Source: Bimastos eiseni (Eukaryota; Annelida; Clitellata; Crassiclitellata; Lumbricidae). From it: a stretch of 64,000 nucleotides of DNA. Both the position numbers and the translations under genes were made by a program. The notes below the pieces were generated by a model that had not been told where the DNA came from, made no database searches, and saw only the letters and a program-made list of their open reading frames with translations. The stretch spans positions 27,294,585 through 27,358,584 of the forward strand of contig OY365810.1 in NCBI GenBank assembly GCA_959347315.1, written 5' to 3'. Positions 20,864 through 32,639 of the stretch are shown here, piece after piece; within the stretch, counting starts at the first letter, position 1, and the number at the start of each line of letters is the position of its first letter.

Positions 20864-21550
20864 TAGGGCATAACCGAGTAGACAATTTCCGAGTACCGAA
20901 TCCGAGAATTTGGATGAACTATTTGCCGGATCCGGGTAGGAACCGAATAGTAGTGCCAACTCTGGCCAGCGACTGAAAGCGAGTACTATCAGTAGGCAAA
21001 GCGTAGTTAACCTGCCACGTGCACAGTTATGGAGAACTATCTATAGTCAACACAGAGTCTATAGCAATATCCTCCATATAGCACATTGTCACACTCTAGG
21101 CTATAACAATATATTTATTATTTAATAACTTTTTTTGTGAAAAAAATGTAAAACCTTGTTATAAAATTTTAAACATTAAGTTATCAACGACGTCTTTACT
21201 CTCTAATGGTTACAGGAAAGTAGGTGGACCCCATTCAAGTGGGAAAATTACTGATATGGTTGCTGCCTGGGGAATGCAACCAAAAGAAATTAAAATATAT
21301 AAATTAACATCATTATTCTAAAGAAAATTCAATGGAATGTTAAGTTCTTGTTTAACTGATCAATAACTTATAAGTAAATCAGTTAATCCTAAATATATTT
21401 GATGAAAAAAAATTATTTAAAAAAAAAATTATTTTATCATAAAAGTTATTTTTAGCTATCTGCAGGTGTAATATTTGCCGAGGCAAATACTCCAAATAGT
21501 CCAATATTCGGCCGAGGCGAATGTAAGAGGCGATTTCCGGTTATGCCCTA
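20864..21550. mobile_element. hAT-type non-autonomous element, TAGGGCATAACC family, copy 1
   Basis: Inverted ends TAGGGCATAACCG...CGGTTATGCCCTA are flanked by 8-bp duplications ctaggatg (20856-20863) and ctatgatg (21551-21558), matching at 7 of 8. The left subterminal region carries CCGAGTACCGAATCCGAG and CCGGATCCGGGTA motifs, and the right one CGGCCGAGGCGAATG. It has no transposase. It is homologous along its length to 61132-61746 in inverted orientation. Confidence 0.85.
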
Positions 21551-21612
21551 CTATGATGATGATGGTGGTGGTGGTGGTGGTGGCGGCGATAATAACAATA
21601 ATAATAATAATT
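21551..21612 (+). repeat. Compound (GAT)(GGT)(AAT)n microsatellite
   Basis: Trinucleotide runs directly abut the hAT-type element's right duplication. Confidence 0.85.
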
Positions 21613-22656
21613 ACTTGATGACCTGTATTTGATATGAGTTTCTGGCAACACAATATAGTGACTAATGTTCGATGACAGTAACACTTGTTAAGTGTAACCA
21701 AACACTGATTGCTTGCTGTATAACAGCGTATATCTGACGAAACCCATATGGAAAGTTGTATAGTTTCTTCAACAACAAAAAGTAAAAATAATAAAGGGAC
21801 AGCTTATATAGCACCGTAGCGCACCCGAGGCCGAAGAAAATGGTGCTGTTTATGGGTTAAAAAATCAAAGACAGTCATGATACTGAAACACGACAGGTCT
21901 TGTGATTTGAATGTCACCACAGATTTCCTATTTTTCACATGGTCAGAACTCAGAAAGACTGTTATTGGCTTCCACTCTCCCACAAGAGGACACTAGTAAC
22001 AACATGGATGCTTAGGGATTTCACATCCAACCACCGCCTGCACTATGATTCTTCAGATTTTGCAATTTAAATTATACAGGAAGCATAACTTTAAATAATT
22101 CAGAAATCTGACATTAATGTTCCCAAGTCTCCTTCATCGACAAACTTTTTCCCATGGGGCTACACCCATTTTTTTTAAATCTACATGTAAATGTGAAAGC
22201 ATGCCTTTATTTTGAAATGAACAAAAGATGTGTCAAGGAAACCAGTTTTTCACCAGTGCCGAGACCATAATGCTAAAACCAATTCCACAGGAAATGACCA
22301 CTGGTACAATTGTAATGTCGATTTAAGATAAGCCACGACCGCTGCATGATACTAGGGCAAATGTACTTTGGTGTCCAAACAACTGCTACAAAAACCATAT
22401 ATATTGTGACCAAACATCAATACCAAAACCAGATTCTTGAAAACAAACTAATGAAGACAGAATTTAAAATTCGCACAACCAATTAAGTGAAGCTGTTTTT
22501 TCCAGAGAAAAACGATTTCAATTTAAAGATAAAGAAGTGATTCGTTTTGAATACTGCACATTCCTGGCAAGTTGCAAGTTGTTCCAAACATATTGTAGCA
22601 TTATATATAGATACACATAAATATATATATTAGATATATATATTAGATTATTATAC

Positions 22657-22690
<34 letters not shown>

Positions 22691-23050
22691 AGGCAAACTT
22701 TATCTTGCTGTTATTTTGCACATTCTGGCAGGACAATACTATAATAAACCACAAATAACAGTTAAAAATAATAAGTAGAGCCTACTATAGCTACTGAGAC
22801 AACAAATAAGCAGTTCAACTAACAAATAAACGTAATCCAGTGCCTGAAAATCACCTTCCAAGGATTGTACTAACGCACTGTGTGCATCAACTGTCAAGAA
22901 CTATTGCACCATTGAAAGTTTTAAGCCTTCCGTTTGCAGTTCAAGCTCGCTGAAATGATTTGACCATGCAAATCGTGCTACGTACTAGCACTGCAAATCC
23001 GTTGTTGTGGCCGGTCCGACCAATTGCCTATTAACTTGAAACATCAGGCA
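21613..23050. other. No recognised gene; TA microsatellite inside
   Basis: Apart from the (TA)n tract at 22619-22688 and a 21797-21845 stretch resembling a generic invertebrate SINE/LINE 3' end (cttatatagcaccgtagcgc), nothing is recognised. Confidence 0.35.
22619..22688 (+). repeat. (TA)n microsatellite
   Basis: TATATATTAGA units followed by a pure TA run of about 14 units. Confidence 0.9.
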
Positions 23051-23078
23051 AGTTTATGTGATTATGGATCAAAGCGGA

Positions 23079-23143
23079 CAGGCAGAGCGACCAGGCAGAG
23101 CGATGAGGCAGAGCGATGGCAGAGCGATGAGGCAGAGCGACCG
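23079..23143 (+). repeat. 13-14-bp minisatellite (AGGCAGAGCGATG)
   Basis: About five units of AGGCAGAGCGA(T/C)(G/C), one shortened. The open frame across it is a product of the repeat. Confidence 0.8.
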
Positions 23144-23296
23144 GCTGTCTTCTACTTATAAATGTGCAGGAAGCAATAATGAACAAATGATTTTCACAGG
23201 ACGAATTCACAGCACACTCGGCTATCTACACCATCGACACAAAACGGTATCTATTGCCCGATTCAAACATGGCGACGTCAGCCTACGTTTGGCAGG

Positions 23297-23355
23297 TCTG
23301 TCTATCGGTCTGTCTGTCCCTCCGTCTCTTCGTATGTCTGTCTGTCTCTCTCATA
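23297..23355 (+). repeat. (TGTC)n-rich tract
   Basis: Interrupted TCTGTCTGTC units. Confidence 0.8.
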
Positions 23356-23459
23356 ACAATTATTAGAACCATAAAACTGATAATGAATGGCAGTATTTTA
23401 TTTTCATTTCTTCAAGCAATATTCCTTGTGAAAATTACCTTCCCGCATAGAGTGATATA

Positions 23460-24415
23460 ACGCTCCACTGTCGGCATCGCTATCAGTAGATCTATAGTGC
23501 AATCATCTGTAGCAGTTATCAGAAAACATTACATTAGCATAGTCGCATCAATGGCGCTGGACAGCAGTCGAATTAGCACTTGTATATGTCTTAAACCTTA
23601 GCTCAACCTACCGCAACAAAACAAAAACAGAAGCCAGTGAGTCTAAAAAGACACTGAACTCAATTCACAAGTGTCCTCTACAATTACATAATGTACCGCT
23701 AGCATGCCACGTTTCAACATGATAATTTCCATGGAGCACAATATCAACAAAGCAAAATATGTACGTGTGATGATTAACGATGATGGGAGTCAACACCAGT
23801 CAAGCTGGTTTTCTGCATATCAAAAGGGCGTAATGTCATGGTCATCAGAACATTCGACTGTTCAAAGAACTCACACAAACTGTTCAGCAAAGTAGAACAT
23901 GAAGAACACCAAAATTAATAAACACACGTTGCATACGATGTGATGCAAACAAATCATAAGATTTTGTGCTGGGCCATCCTTCTAAAAAATATGATCTCCA
24001 ATTTAAAAAAAAGAACCATTTATTCCTCCACCGACACCTCAGGAAACATTATCAAGACATATCAAATCGCATCTATACAGATGTGTCAGATGGTCATGTT
24101 TAGCACGGATGAGAGGTTCTCAAGAGATGCTGTAAAAGAAGCCAGATATACACATAAACAATAGAACCAAAGTCTCCTTTCTTGCCAGGTTGTACAGTCA
24201 AATTGACAACATAGAACACAAACCACACAAACTCTGATGTTACAACTGTTCTTCATCTTCATGTCCTCAATTTATGCGATGCAACTGTTGCTATGTATAA
24301 CATATTTGCAAAAGCTATTTTTGTGCCATTTTTTTATAAGCTGTTTGTCCTGTATGCTATTTGTATGTTTTGTAAAATGCCTGATTTCTTAGATATTAAG
24401 TAATATGTAAAATCA
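23460..24415. other. No recognised gene
   Basis: Ordinary AT-rich sequence with only short open frames and no TE motif. Confidence 0.35.
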
Positions 24416-24424
24416 CCCATTTAC

Positions 24425-24502
24425 GGTTAGGATTAGAGTTAGAGTTAGGGTCAGGGTTAGGGTGAGTGTAGGGTTAGTGCAGGGTTAGGGTTAGTGTAGA
24501 GT
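24425..24502 (+). repeat. Interstitial degenerate (TTAGGG)n array
   Basis: About a dozen TTAGGG, TTAGAG, TCAGGG, TGTAGGGTTAG variants in one orientation. TTAGGG is the telomeric hexamer of most metazoans, so this looks like an internal, decayed telomere-type tract. Confidence 0.75.
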
Positions 24503-25505
24503 TTGGGTTTTACAAATTGCCTAGGCATTTTACAAAATCCTTAGTTTCACACATTGCCTGTAACATATATACTATTTAAATATGTGCTATTCCTATGTTG
24601 CAGATGTTGTCTGCTAAGTTACAGCAGTGCTATAGCTATTTAGATGAAGTCCTGCAATGCAATAGTTTTGATATGGTAAAAGAAGGATTCAAACTAACTC
24701 AGCAAAAAACCTGTCTAGTGTAAGAAAGAGTGAAACACCAACATTCCATGGTTGTTATCTTATACTCATGGATGCATCAAATTGTCTGTGGCTCAATGAC
24801 TCAGAAATGCAGACAACACAACCGAACTAAGGCGTCTTGGACAAATGTGATCTTCACTATGAATGGCTGATAACAAATCATAACGTGCCTAAATCGATCT
24901 CCGGAGACATCCAGAGGAACAAAAATCTCCTGCACCCATCTTACATAACAGGATCACCCCAGTGGAGAATCGAGAGGCAGTATCGCATCATATAAGACAC
25001 TCTCCTGCAACAACGTTTCGCTGCCACCCTCTGCTGTAAGATGACTACATGAAGACAAGCAAGTGTGTGCACACCTGCCTCTGTCACATAAAAAACGGGA
25101 TAATACACTTTTATTGCGATAGTTTCCTCGCTACGCTGAGTCGCCAATAGGCTACGCTGTGGACAGTTGGGCAGTGACATGACAACAGAATTATGGCAGA
25201 AGACTGGCTATTTTATGGATTGACACCAAGGATCCATAAAACGATACAGCTCTGTGAACCATGCAAATACCTGGGGCAGTGAACATCATGGACACGACAT
25301 GAGAATCCTGCACGAGTCTAATTTCAGAAGCAATTAGAATTGGACTTGTGATTCAGATTCACTCATGAACTGCATGAAATTTCCACCAACTTATAGATTC
25401 AGCAAAAATAATTTCCATCGTAATGGCAATCTAAAAACTTATGAAGTGCCATTCAAAGGATAAGCAGCATAGGGCAACAGCTTATTCACGAGTGCTGCAT
25501 CTAAT
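24503..25505. other. No recognised gene
   Basis: A 79-codon minus-strand frame at 24941-25180 has no recognised motif or splice context. Confidence 0.35.
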
Positions 25506-25509
25506 CAGA

Positions 25510-25630
25510 GGTCCGGTTTCCAGAGGGGTCAGAGGAGGCAGAGTAGCTATAAAGGAAGGTGTCATTTAGGGCAAGGGTAGAAAAGCGAAGGAACGGATGA
25601 ACCAGGGCATGAGTTCTTGAACATTTAGTC
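25510..25630 (+). repeat. Dispersed repeat family 4, copy 2
   Basis: GTCCGGTTTCCAGAGGGGTC, AGAGGAGGCAGAGTAGCTAT, AAAAGCGAAGGAACGGATGA and GAGTTCTTGAACATTTAGTC match 18858-18960, with a short insertion. Confidence 0.6.
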
Positions 25631-26914
25631 TTTCGACAAAGACGATAGAAACTCAACCTCAAGAATTCTGTACATATTAAAAGTGATTGAAAAGTTGCAT
25701 CTAAAGGATAAGCAAACTGTCAGAGAATTAAAGAAACCTTTGAACTTATGTCATAGATAACCAAATTCTTCCAATGTAACTTACTGCAGTGTGTCAGTTT
25801 GTCTCATAAACGAATGTATATATATACACATATATCTAAATAATAAAGCAGAAAATGTTTCTTTCTGTCCCAAGAAAGGCTCGCAAACAGAATGCTCTGG
25901 CAATATCAACATGTTTACAAATTGTTCCTATGCAAATATTTAAGTCAAAATGACTATTTTCAAGCCACAGCTTACTTTAAATTCAGATATTTGGACAATT
26001 TTAGTTTCGAATTGCCAATATTCAATATAATAGCAACCACCATCTAAAGGCTGTGTTAATTTAAATATGCAAATCGGGCACATTAGGTACATAAGCATGG
26101 TCACATTCATGGTTTCTGTACTCATTCTATGACCTTCCTTTATGCACACATAAATACTCGATTGTTTTCCATTAAATGTACTGGATCCCATTTATGAAAT
26201 CTTCTCCCAACATATATTCAACACCAACCAAATATTCAATTATTTAAAAATAAACTTTGCCTCTATTTGCTTAAAGACAACTCTAAGGGTGGATGTTTGT
26301 ATTTCCGTCTATTCAGTGGATGCAATGAGCCCTTAGTTAAGGCACTAGTTAAGATTAACTTCTATCTATTTTACTTACCTGATATGTGAATGTTATTAAT
26401 AATTGCCAGTTTATAAATTCTACACAGGAGGACTCTGGTTAGCAGGCTCTATGACCATTTTCTGTTCTTCTGTGTAACCAGAATATTTATTTATGTCAAC
26501 TTGTTGCTTGTCATTTCTCATGATTTTTTTGGTTACCAAAATTGAATTGAATGTTATTGGAACAACTTCATTTATCACAATATGTCCACCAAAACCTATA
26601 AAACTAAAAGTAGAAAAAGGTTAAACACTATGCTTCTATAAAAATAAATGCTGAAAAATCCCGATAAAAAAACCCCACAGCTCTCAATATAGTTATGGCC
26701 GAAACTTTGTACTTGTACTATATAACAAGTCTAGGTTTAATGTTTTAAAATCAACAAATTCTGACACAATAAGCTCCTGATATGTCGCAATTATTGAGAA
26801 TCGGGGTCAAAAGCAGTTTTGGCTCATATTTCATAATTGTTTCGCTACAGGCTCATATACCTATTGATATGTATTCAATTTAATCTTTCAATCACAAAAA
26901 CAAATGCAAGTATT
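25631..26914. other. No recognised gene
   Basis: AT-rich. A good donor-like GTAAGT (minus strand, about 26377-26382) has no convincing open exon behind it. Confidence 0.35.
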
Positions 26915-26922
26915 CTTTAAAC

Positions 26923-27293
26923 CAGCGTTTCCCAAACTGTGTTCTGCGGAAACCTGGGGTTCTGTGAGGTGATAACAAGGGTTCCGCGAAAAACTTTCAA
27001 TGTGAACAATAATCTTCAAACAATTTTTAAAAAATTATACAAATTATTCATAGTAGTCATATTATTGCTTAACATCTGTGTATAGGCCCTGACTTCATAT
27101 GAGAGAGAATTCATATGCCATTTGTCATCGATATTTGTGTTGCTATTGATCTAATACAGGACTAAAATTATAATTGACTGCATTATCAAGTGTTTGTAAC
27201 TACAATAATATATGTTTAGTTTTGGACGGGGTTCCGCCAAAGAAATTTATGATGAAAAGGGTTACACAACCAAAAAAAGATTTGGAAACACTG
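26923..27293. mobile_element. hAT-type MITE, 371 bp
   Basis: Terminal inverted repeats CAGCGTTTCCCAAA / TTTGGAAACACTG are flanked by a perfect 8-bp duplication CTTTAAAC (26915-26922 and 27294-27301). Inside the left end are CTGCGGAAACCTGGGGTTCT-type blocks and inside the right end GGGGTTCCGCC, a layout common in animal hAT MITEs. The interior is AT-rich and has no transposase. Confidence 0.92.
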
Positions 27294-27719
27294 CTTTAAA
27301 CCTTTATCAATTGGTCAAACAAAGTTTACATAACATGTGCCAATTGCAGCACTTGCGAACTTCACTTGGTGTTTTTACTTTGAACTCTGTAATGCCTAAT
27401 GTACATGGCAATATTAGACACTAGTGTCTGGTCACTCTGGTGGCAGTATTATAAGCTCATCAATATTCAAGAGCTTGTTCTGGCCAAAGAACATGTATTA
27501 ATAGAACATGCATAAAATTTTGACATGCTCAGCCATTCATGTCTATAACATAGTCTGCATGAGATTCATCAAAACTAGTTGCAGTATTGAATGGCCACTG
27601 CTGCGAGCGGCTTCGTATAAATTAATAAATACAATAAAATAGTTCTGTGCAGCTCGTCCTCCAGCATATAATGGAACACTTTTTGGAACAAATAACATAA
27701 CATAACAGAGATTTACTGT

Positions 27720-27960
27720 GGTTCGGGAGAATTGCGTCAGTCTGATAACCACTTCTTCCGTCTTCCTCCTCCATCCTCCTCGTCCTTCATCCAGTTCTCC
27801 CCTCTATTGTCCCCTGCCTTCATATTCCTCATGCCTTCATCGCGTTTTCTTCCCATCGTCTTGAAGTCTCCATCTCGTCTTTTTCACCTCTTCTTCTTGT
27901 CATCATTGAGTCTTCTTTGCGTCCTCATGGCAACATCTTTCTGTCTTCATCACAGTTCCT
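27720..27960 (+). repeat. Pyrimidine-rich (TTC/TCC) tract
   Basis: Strong C/T bias (tcttcctcctccatcctcct). The open frame across it is compositional. Confidence 0.6.
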
Positions 27961-27999
27961 TTATCTATTGAAAATTTGAAGAGCATTTAAGCTGGTAAT

Positions 28000-28745
28000 G
28001 TATCATTTCCAGTAACTATCTTGCATGTCTCTATAAACACTCCCTGATTCTTCGTCTATCCACGATTGTTAAATCGAATATTCTCCAACGTTCCTCCTAT
28101 GTCAACTTGCTGAATCCTCTAATCATTTTCATTGCCCTCCTCTTTTCCACTTTATCAATGTTCTGTCTCAAATATGAGCTTAATGCATACATGTAATACT
28201 CCAAATGTGGCCTGACCAATGTTTTATACAGCTTGAGTATTACCTCCTTTTCCCTACTGACGATGGTCTATTGATCACTCCCAGTATCCCGTTCTCCCTC
28301 TCTGCTGTTTCGGCACACACACTGTCTTGATCTGATGTCTTTGCACTTTGGTGAATAATAAGAACTCAAAGGTCCCTTTCTTCTTCCGACACTCTCAAGG
28401 TTGTTCCTCCCATTACATACTGGAAACTCTCATTGTTTTTGCCCATGTGAATAATTGAACACTTGACGAAGTTAAACAGTATTTGCCAGTCCATGGACCA
28501 TTGGTACAATCTTCTTAGCTAAGGTCTTCTCTCAATGCATCAACATCATCACCTGCGTAATTTTGTCTCATCCGCCAATAGTGAAATTTGAGAAACAATT
28601 CCAATACCTACATCCTTTATAAATATTAAAAAAATGAGAGGACCAAGAACCGACTCCTGTGGTACCCCACTCAAAAATTCTAGTCCATTCCAAGAATTTC
28701 CCTTTTATCCATACTTTTTGCCTTCTGTCCAACAGCCAGTTATGT
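28000..28745 (-). pseudogene. LINE reverse transcriptase, 3' half (CR1/Jockey-like)
   Basis: On the minus strand, in order and across frames: NWLLDRRQKVWIKGKF (usual WL.DR.Q.V.VNG, about 28690-28740), GVPQESVLGPLIFLIFI (usual GVPQGSVLGP(L/I)LFLIYIND, about 28640), ISLLADETKL (usual FADDTKL, second catalytic Asp now Glu), WSMDWQ/LFNFVKCSIIHMGKN-type blocks, EEERDL near 28380, LYKTLVRPHLEYYMYALSSY (usual L.LYK.LVRPHLEYC..AWSPY, about 28190), and EKRRAMKMIRGFSKL near 28115. The catalytic change and several stops show it is dead. The 3' end runs into a pyrimidine-rich region at about 27990. Confidence 0.85.
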
Positions 28746-29330
28746 TCAGTACAAAAGTAGACTTTTTACAAAAGGTTGACTACATGGCATACAAAAATAT
28801 ACCCAATATATTATAAATTTCCTGTTACTATATTTACTCAATACATCATTCAAACTATATCTGAAAATTATTATTTTTTTGTCATATTCTTATCAAGGAG
28901 AACAAGATTAGCCAAAATTGACTGATTTCATCACCAATCAATTTAGCTGGTGACCAATTTTATTTATGTCCATATCGTATAAATATATAATTCCTTTCCA
29001 AACGTCCATCTTATTTTTCCATATCCAACTTTTCCAGCTACCTGAGCTTTTGCTGGATTCATAAATAAGCAAGATACGGTTATCTGATCAATAAAAGCAT
29101 TATATATGTACACTGTTGTACAGGCTGTACAAACGCTAGTATAATAAAAACTGTGTGGTCAAAAATTACATTCCATTTCTATGATAGCCAATGAAACTAA
29201 AGTAACAGTGTACGAAAAAGTGTAGTTTCTTCAAAATTCTAAAAGTTAGGAAAGTCCTAAATATAACAATAAAAAAGTCCATGTTAAATTTATCGATTAT
29301 TCTAAGCTTCACATAAGATTATGTCACATT
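28746..29330. other. No recognised gene
   Basis: AT-rich sequence immediately 5' of the LINE fragment. No upstream palm motifs could be read in any frame. Confidence 0.35.
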
Positions 29331-29334
29331 AGAG

Positions 29335-29562
29335 GATGATGATAATGTATTATCTGCCGGAAGTAAGATCTGTCCAATGGCTTTTGAGAAACCCAGAGAT
29401 GAACCGATTGAGGTGGTTACACATCACCTCCCTTACAGACAATTGAGGGTGAGCACCTTATCCAAGGACGTTAAGTAGTTGCTTGAGCAAGATTCGAACC
29501 CGCAACCCTTCGATCACAAGACGAATAGCATAGGCCTACTGCTACACCACCAAGTCCCACCG
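29335..29562 (-). mobile_element. tRNA-derived SINE
   Basis: The minus strand carries a tRNA-like head: A-box TGGTGTAGCAGTAGG (about 29534-29548), an ATTCGTCTTGTGATCGAA anticodon-like region, and a B-box GGGTTCGAATC (about 29491-29501). A tRNA-unrelated body (GTCCTTGGATAAGGTGCTCA and on) continues to about 29335. Internal RNA polymerase III boxes plus a foreign body define a SINE. The head is mutated relative to a functional tRNA. Confidence 0.8.
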
Positions 29563-29879
29563 TCATCACACATAAAGACAATAATCTGTATAGCTTATCA
29601 CTAGCAAGATACTTCAAAGCTGCTCTATAATGTCAATTGTCAGCTCAAGTACAAACAGTTACATATAATTACACACAGTCTCTGGGGATAAGACTTGTCA
29701 AACAGGTTGTAAACCATACCATGCTAAGTATGGATAATACTGAGAGAGAGAAAATATAGTGCTGCATCGAATGAGATCTTTAGGGCATAACTCAAATATC
29801 ACCTGTTCAGGAAGGCATATCCCTGTTGAACTGATGTAGTTATTTTTATAGTACGATTTTTTCTCGTTAGTTTGCTGAT

Positions 29880-29960
29880 CGTGACATTGTAAAGCGCCCT
29901 TGTAGCGGCATGGCTGCGTTACAGCGCTTTAGAAATCGTCCGTTTAATAATAATGATAAC
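29880..29960 (+). mobile_element. Probable retroposon 3' tail (GCGCTTTAGAAAT...AATAATAAT)
   Basis: TTGTAAAGCGCCCTTGTAGC, TACAGCGCTTTAGAAATCGT, then TTTAATAATAATGATAA. A GCGC(T/C)(T/A)T.(G/T)AAAT block followed by an AAT tail is a common 3' end of invertebrate SINEs/LINEs. No 5' part was identified. Confidence 0.5.
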
Positions 29961-30329
29961 AACACATCGCAGTTCTTGCATCTTGAATTAACTAACATCA
30001 CCTGCTACGCGTTGACTACTCATGAGGCCGCGGTTCCCAAATCTCTTTGGGACAGGATTCACTTGTGAATATCTTAGCAATGTAAAATTAACAAGTGTAG
30101 AAACATTTCCTTGTAATCTGGCATTGATATACGTGGAGTTAGGCTATATTCATCATTTAGAAATAGGTATATTTATAGCATTTGAAGGAAATTTATGTAT
30201 AATAGTTCACAATTGATTCAAACCAAAAGCAAGTCAGCAAGTGGTTTGAAACAAATCTAAATTAGTGGCATCTAGTCTCGTAATTTTCAAAGATCTGCAA
30301 ATATGTGTAAAACCAGGCTTGCCACAGCG

Positions 30330-30485
30330 GCATTGACGGCAGCCGCATGCCAATGTTGGTGCATGCGAGCATGCGTCACTTGGTCGATGCATGCGACGCA
30401 GGCACGCACAGTCGCGCACACCGTGACGGTGTGCGCGACTGTGCGTGCCTACGTCGGTTCGACGGTGCATGCGTGCGACGTACGA
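30330..30485. repeat. CpG-rich long palindrome region
   Basis: The core at 30394-30456 is a 63-bp inverted repeat with a single central base (30425). The inner 25-bp arms (30400-30424 and 30426-30450) are perfect, and the outer 6 bp pair with one mismatch (30399/30451). GCATGC/TGCATGCG motifs recur on both sides, so weaker pairing may extend outward. The region is packed with CpG, unlike the AT-rich surroundings. Open frames on both strands mirror the palindrome and are not genes. Confidence 0.9.
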
Positions 30486-30489
30486 GCAA

Positions 30490-32635
30490 TATTTTAGATC
30501 TAAAAAATACTGAATTTTTATTCTAATTAAGTTTTAAGAGTCAAATTTCAGTTCTAATTCAATTTCCATCCTGAAAGCAATTCTATTGCAGCTCAAATTC
30601 AAGTTCTGAAATGATTTCAATTATAATTTGAGTTTTGAAAAAGTATTTTCGTCAAATTCAGTTTTAAAATAACAATGGAGAAACACAACAACCACAAGTT
30701 ACATGACCTACCTCTAACCCTATACTTCAAATGTTATGATTAAGTTTGAAAAAGACTCTCATTTATAAAGATTTACGCATTCGACTTCATCACATGGCAG
30801 TTCACAACACTCTCAACATACGCTTGCAAGGCTGGTACTATGAACATGCATTGTCACACAAAATAACACTGGTTACTTTGTCCTGCACCGTGCATCATGA
30901 TTTTCCCAAGTTTTCATCACATAAAACTCCCAAGCTGTACTATGTATTCTTTTTTCTCCAGCTAATATACGCTATAGACTCATTGTCGTGGAAATTAAAC
31001 ATGACGCGTCTTTCACGACCGCTTAAACCAAGTCATTTGAAACAAACCATGAACGACAGGAGGTTGGACAAAGATTACGGACTGTCTATACCAAAGATAC
31101 CATAGCCAAAGATTACCAATCTTAATTGCTCTTGGACATATCATGACATAATTTTATTGTCTCATTTATACAGACAACGTACTGCTAAAATAATCATAAC
31201 AAAAATTTCGTTCTGAAAATTGCAATATTTTTATTCCAAATTTCCATTTTCTGCAGCGTATTTCCATTCTCGATCAACTACTATTTCCAAAACAATTCAT
31301 GGTTAAGAATAGCAACAACAATACCACTATCTGACACTGCAATGTCAGAAAGTTCAGAAAAAGTTTAGCAGTTTTAAGCCATAAGACAACAAAACAAGAC
31401 ATCTCTCTGAAAACTTTCCTTTTATAGTTTCATCACATCAATTATCGATGAGCTGTCTGATTCATTCGCGGCAGACCAGACAGTCAATAATAAATTCGAA
31501 GTTCAGATGTGATACATAAAGATACATAAAGATACATGTGATACATAACAGATACATGTGATACATAACAGATAAGCTATCTTCCTGCTTGGGGGTCAGC
31601 ATATCAAGGGTTTAACTTGTGTTGTCATCATCTGACTCCGATTCATGACAAGGGCTAATGTGGTCACATCACAAATTTATCACAAATTTATCTTTATCTA
31701 TGTACTCTTTTCACAAATGCCATAAATGCATAAAAGTGATAAAACACTTAGATATTTAATTTGTGATATTTAAATTAACATAGTTTTGTTGCTGTAGGCA
31801 TAGCAGAAGTCTTTAAAAATTTCAAGTTGCTAAATTGCATGGTTGTTTTTTTCTGTTGTATATATAATATATTATAAGCTTACATGCACAATACTATGAC
31901 AGTTAGTTAGTCGTCATAGCCAAATCATAGCCAACTGTTGTTGCTCCGATTAGTAAATGTTTCTCAAAACAATTTAGCGATCCACTTGCCTCTGCTTCAC
32001 GACCCACGTGGGAAACCAAGCAGCTAGTCATAAACGTGTCATTGGCTTTCAGGACATAGCACCTATTTGCATTAGTACAATGGCACCTAAACAGAGAGTG
32101 CATAAACGTGTTCAGACCATTGTAGATGCAGTTTCAAATGCTGTTTGCTGACAAATATGGAAGAGTCTTGCAGCAAACCAGAAGCTACAAATCTCAGTAC
32201 TTGTTTAACAGTCTGTTACTTTGTCCTGCACCGCACATAATGATTTTCTAAACTAAATTGATGCTGGAAAATGAAGAAACCATCATCTTTTATAGCGACG
32301 TAACATGTGCAAAGTGCCTCTTCAGAGTCTCTCAGAAGTGGATATCTACACAGTTACCTGTGAAGAATATTTTCATAAGCACCTGGAGACCCGGAGCAAA
32401 TGTACTTCAATATTCCACTAAAATTCTGCAAAATCAGACCAGATATCAAAGACATTTACTTATAAGATCTAAGAAGTGAACAGAAGACACACAGTCTCAA
32501 GCACAAATTGGATTTGCAAAATTGCAATCATCAATTACAGAGAAACCCATCAGATATGCTCAAAATTAGTTTAAAAATTTATTTAATATCATCTGAAAGA
32601 TAATAAACTATCTCTCATAAATATCCATACAGCTG
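30490..32635. other. No recognised gene; small repeats
   Basis: Contains a shared ~34-bp block (GTTACTTTGTCCTGCACCG, then ATGATTTTC) at about 30870 and 32213, and a short tandem (GATACATGTGATACATAACA) at 31510-31575. The 119-codon plus frame at 30746-31105 spans one copy of the block and has no recognisable motif. Confidence 0.35.
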
Positions 32636-32639
32636 AAAG

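Noticed and set aside
26377..26480. Strong GTAAGT donor on the minus strand near 26377-26382.
   Set aside because: No frame of reasonable length with a credible acceptor lies upstream of it.
30234..30497. Cys/Ala/Arg-rich frames on both strands.
   Set aside because: They mirror each other across the CpG-rich palindrome. Structure, not coding, explains the lack of stops.
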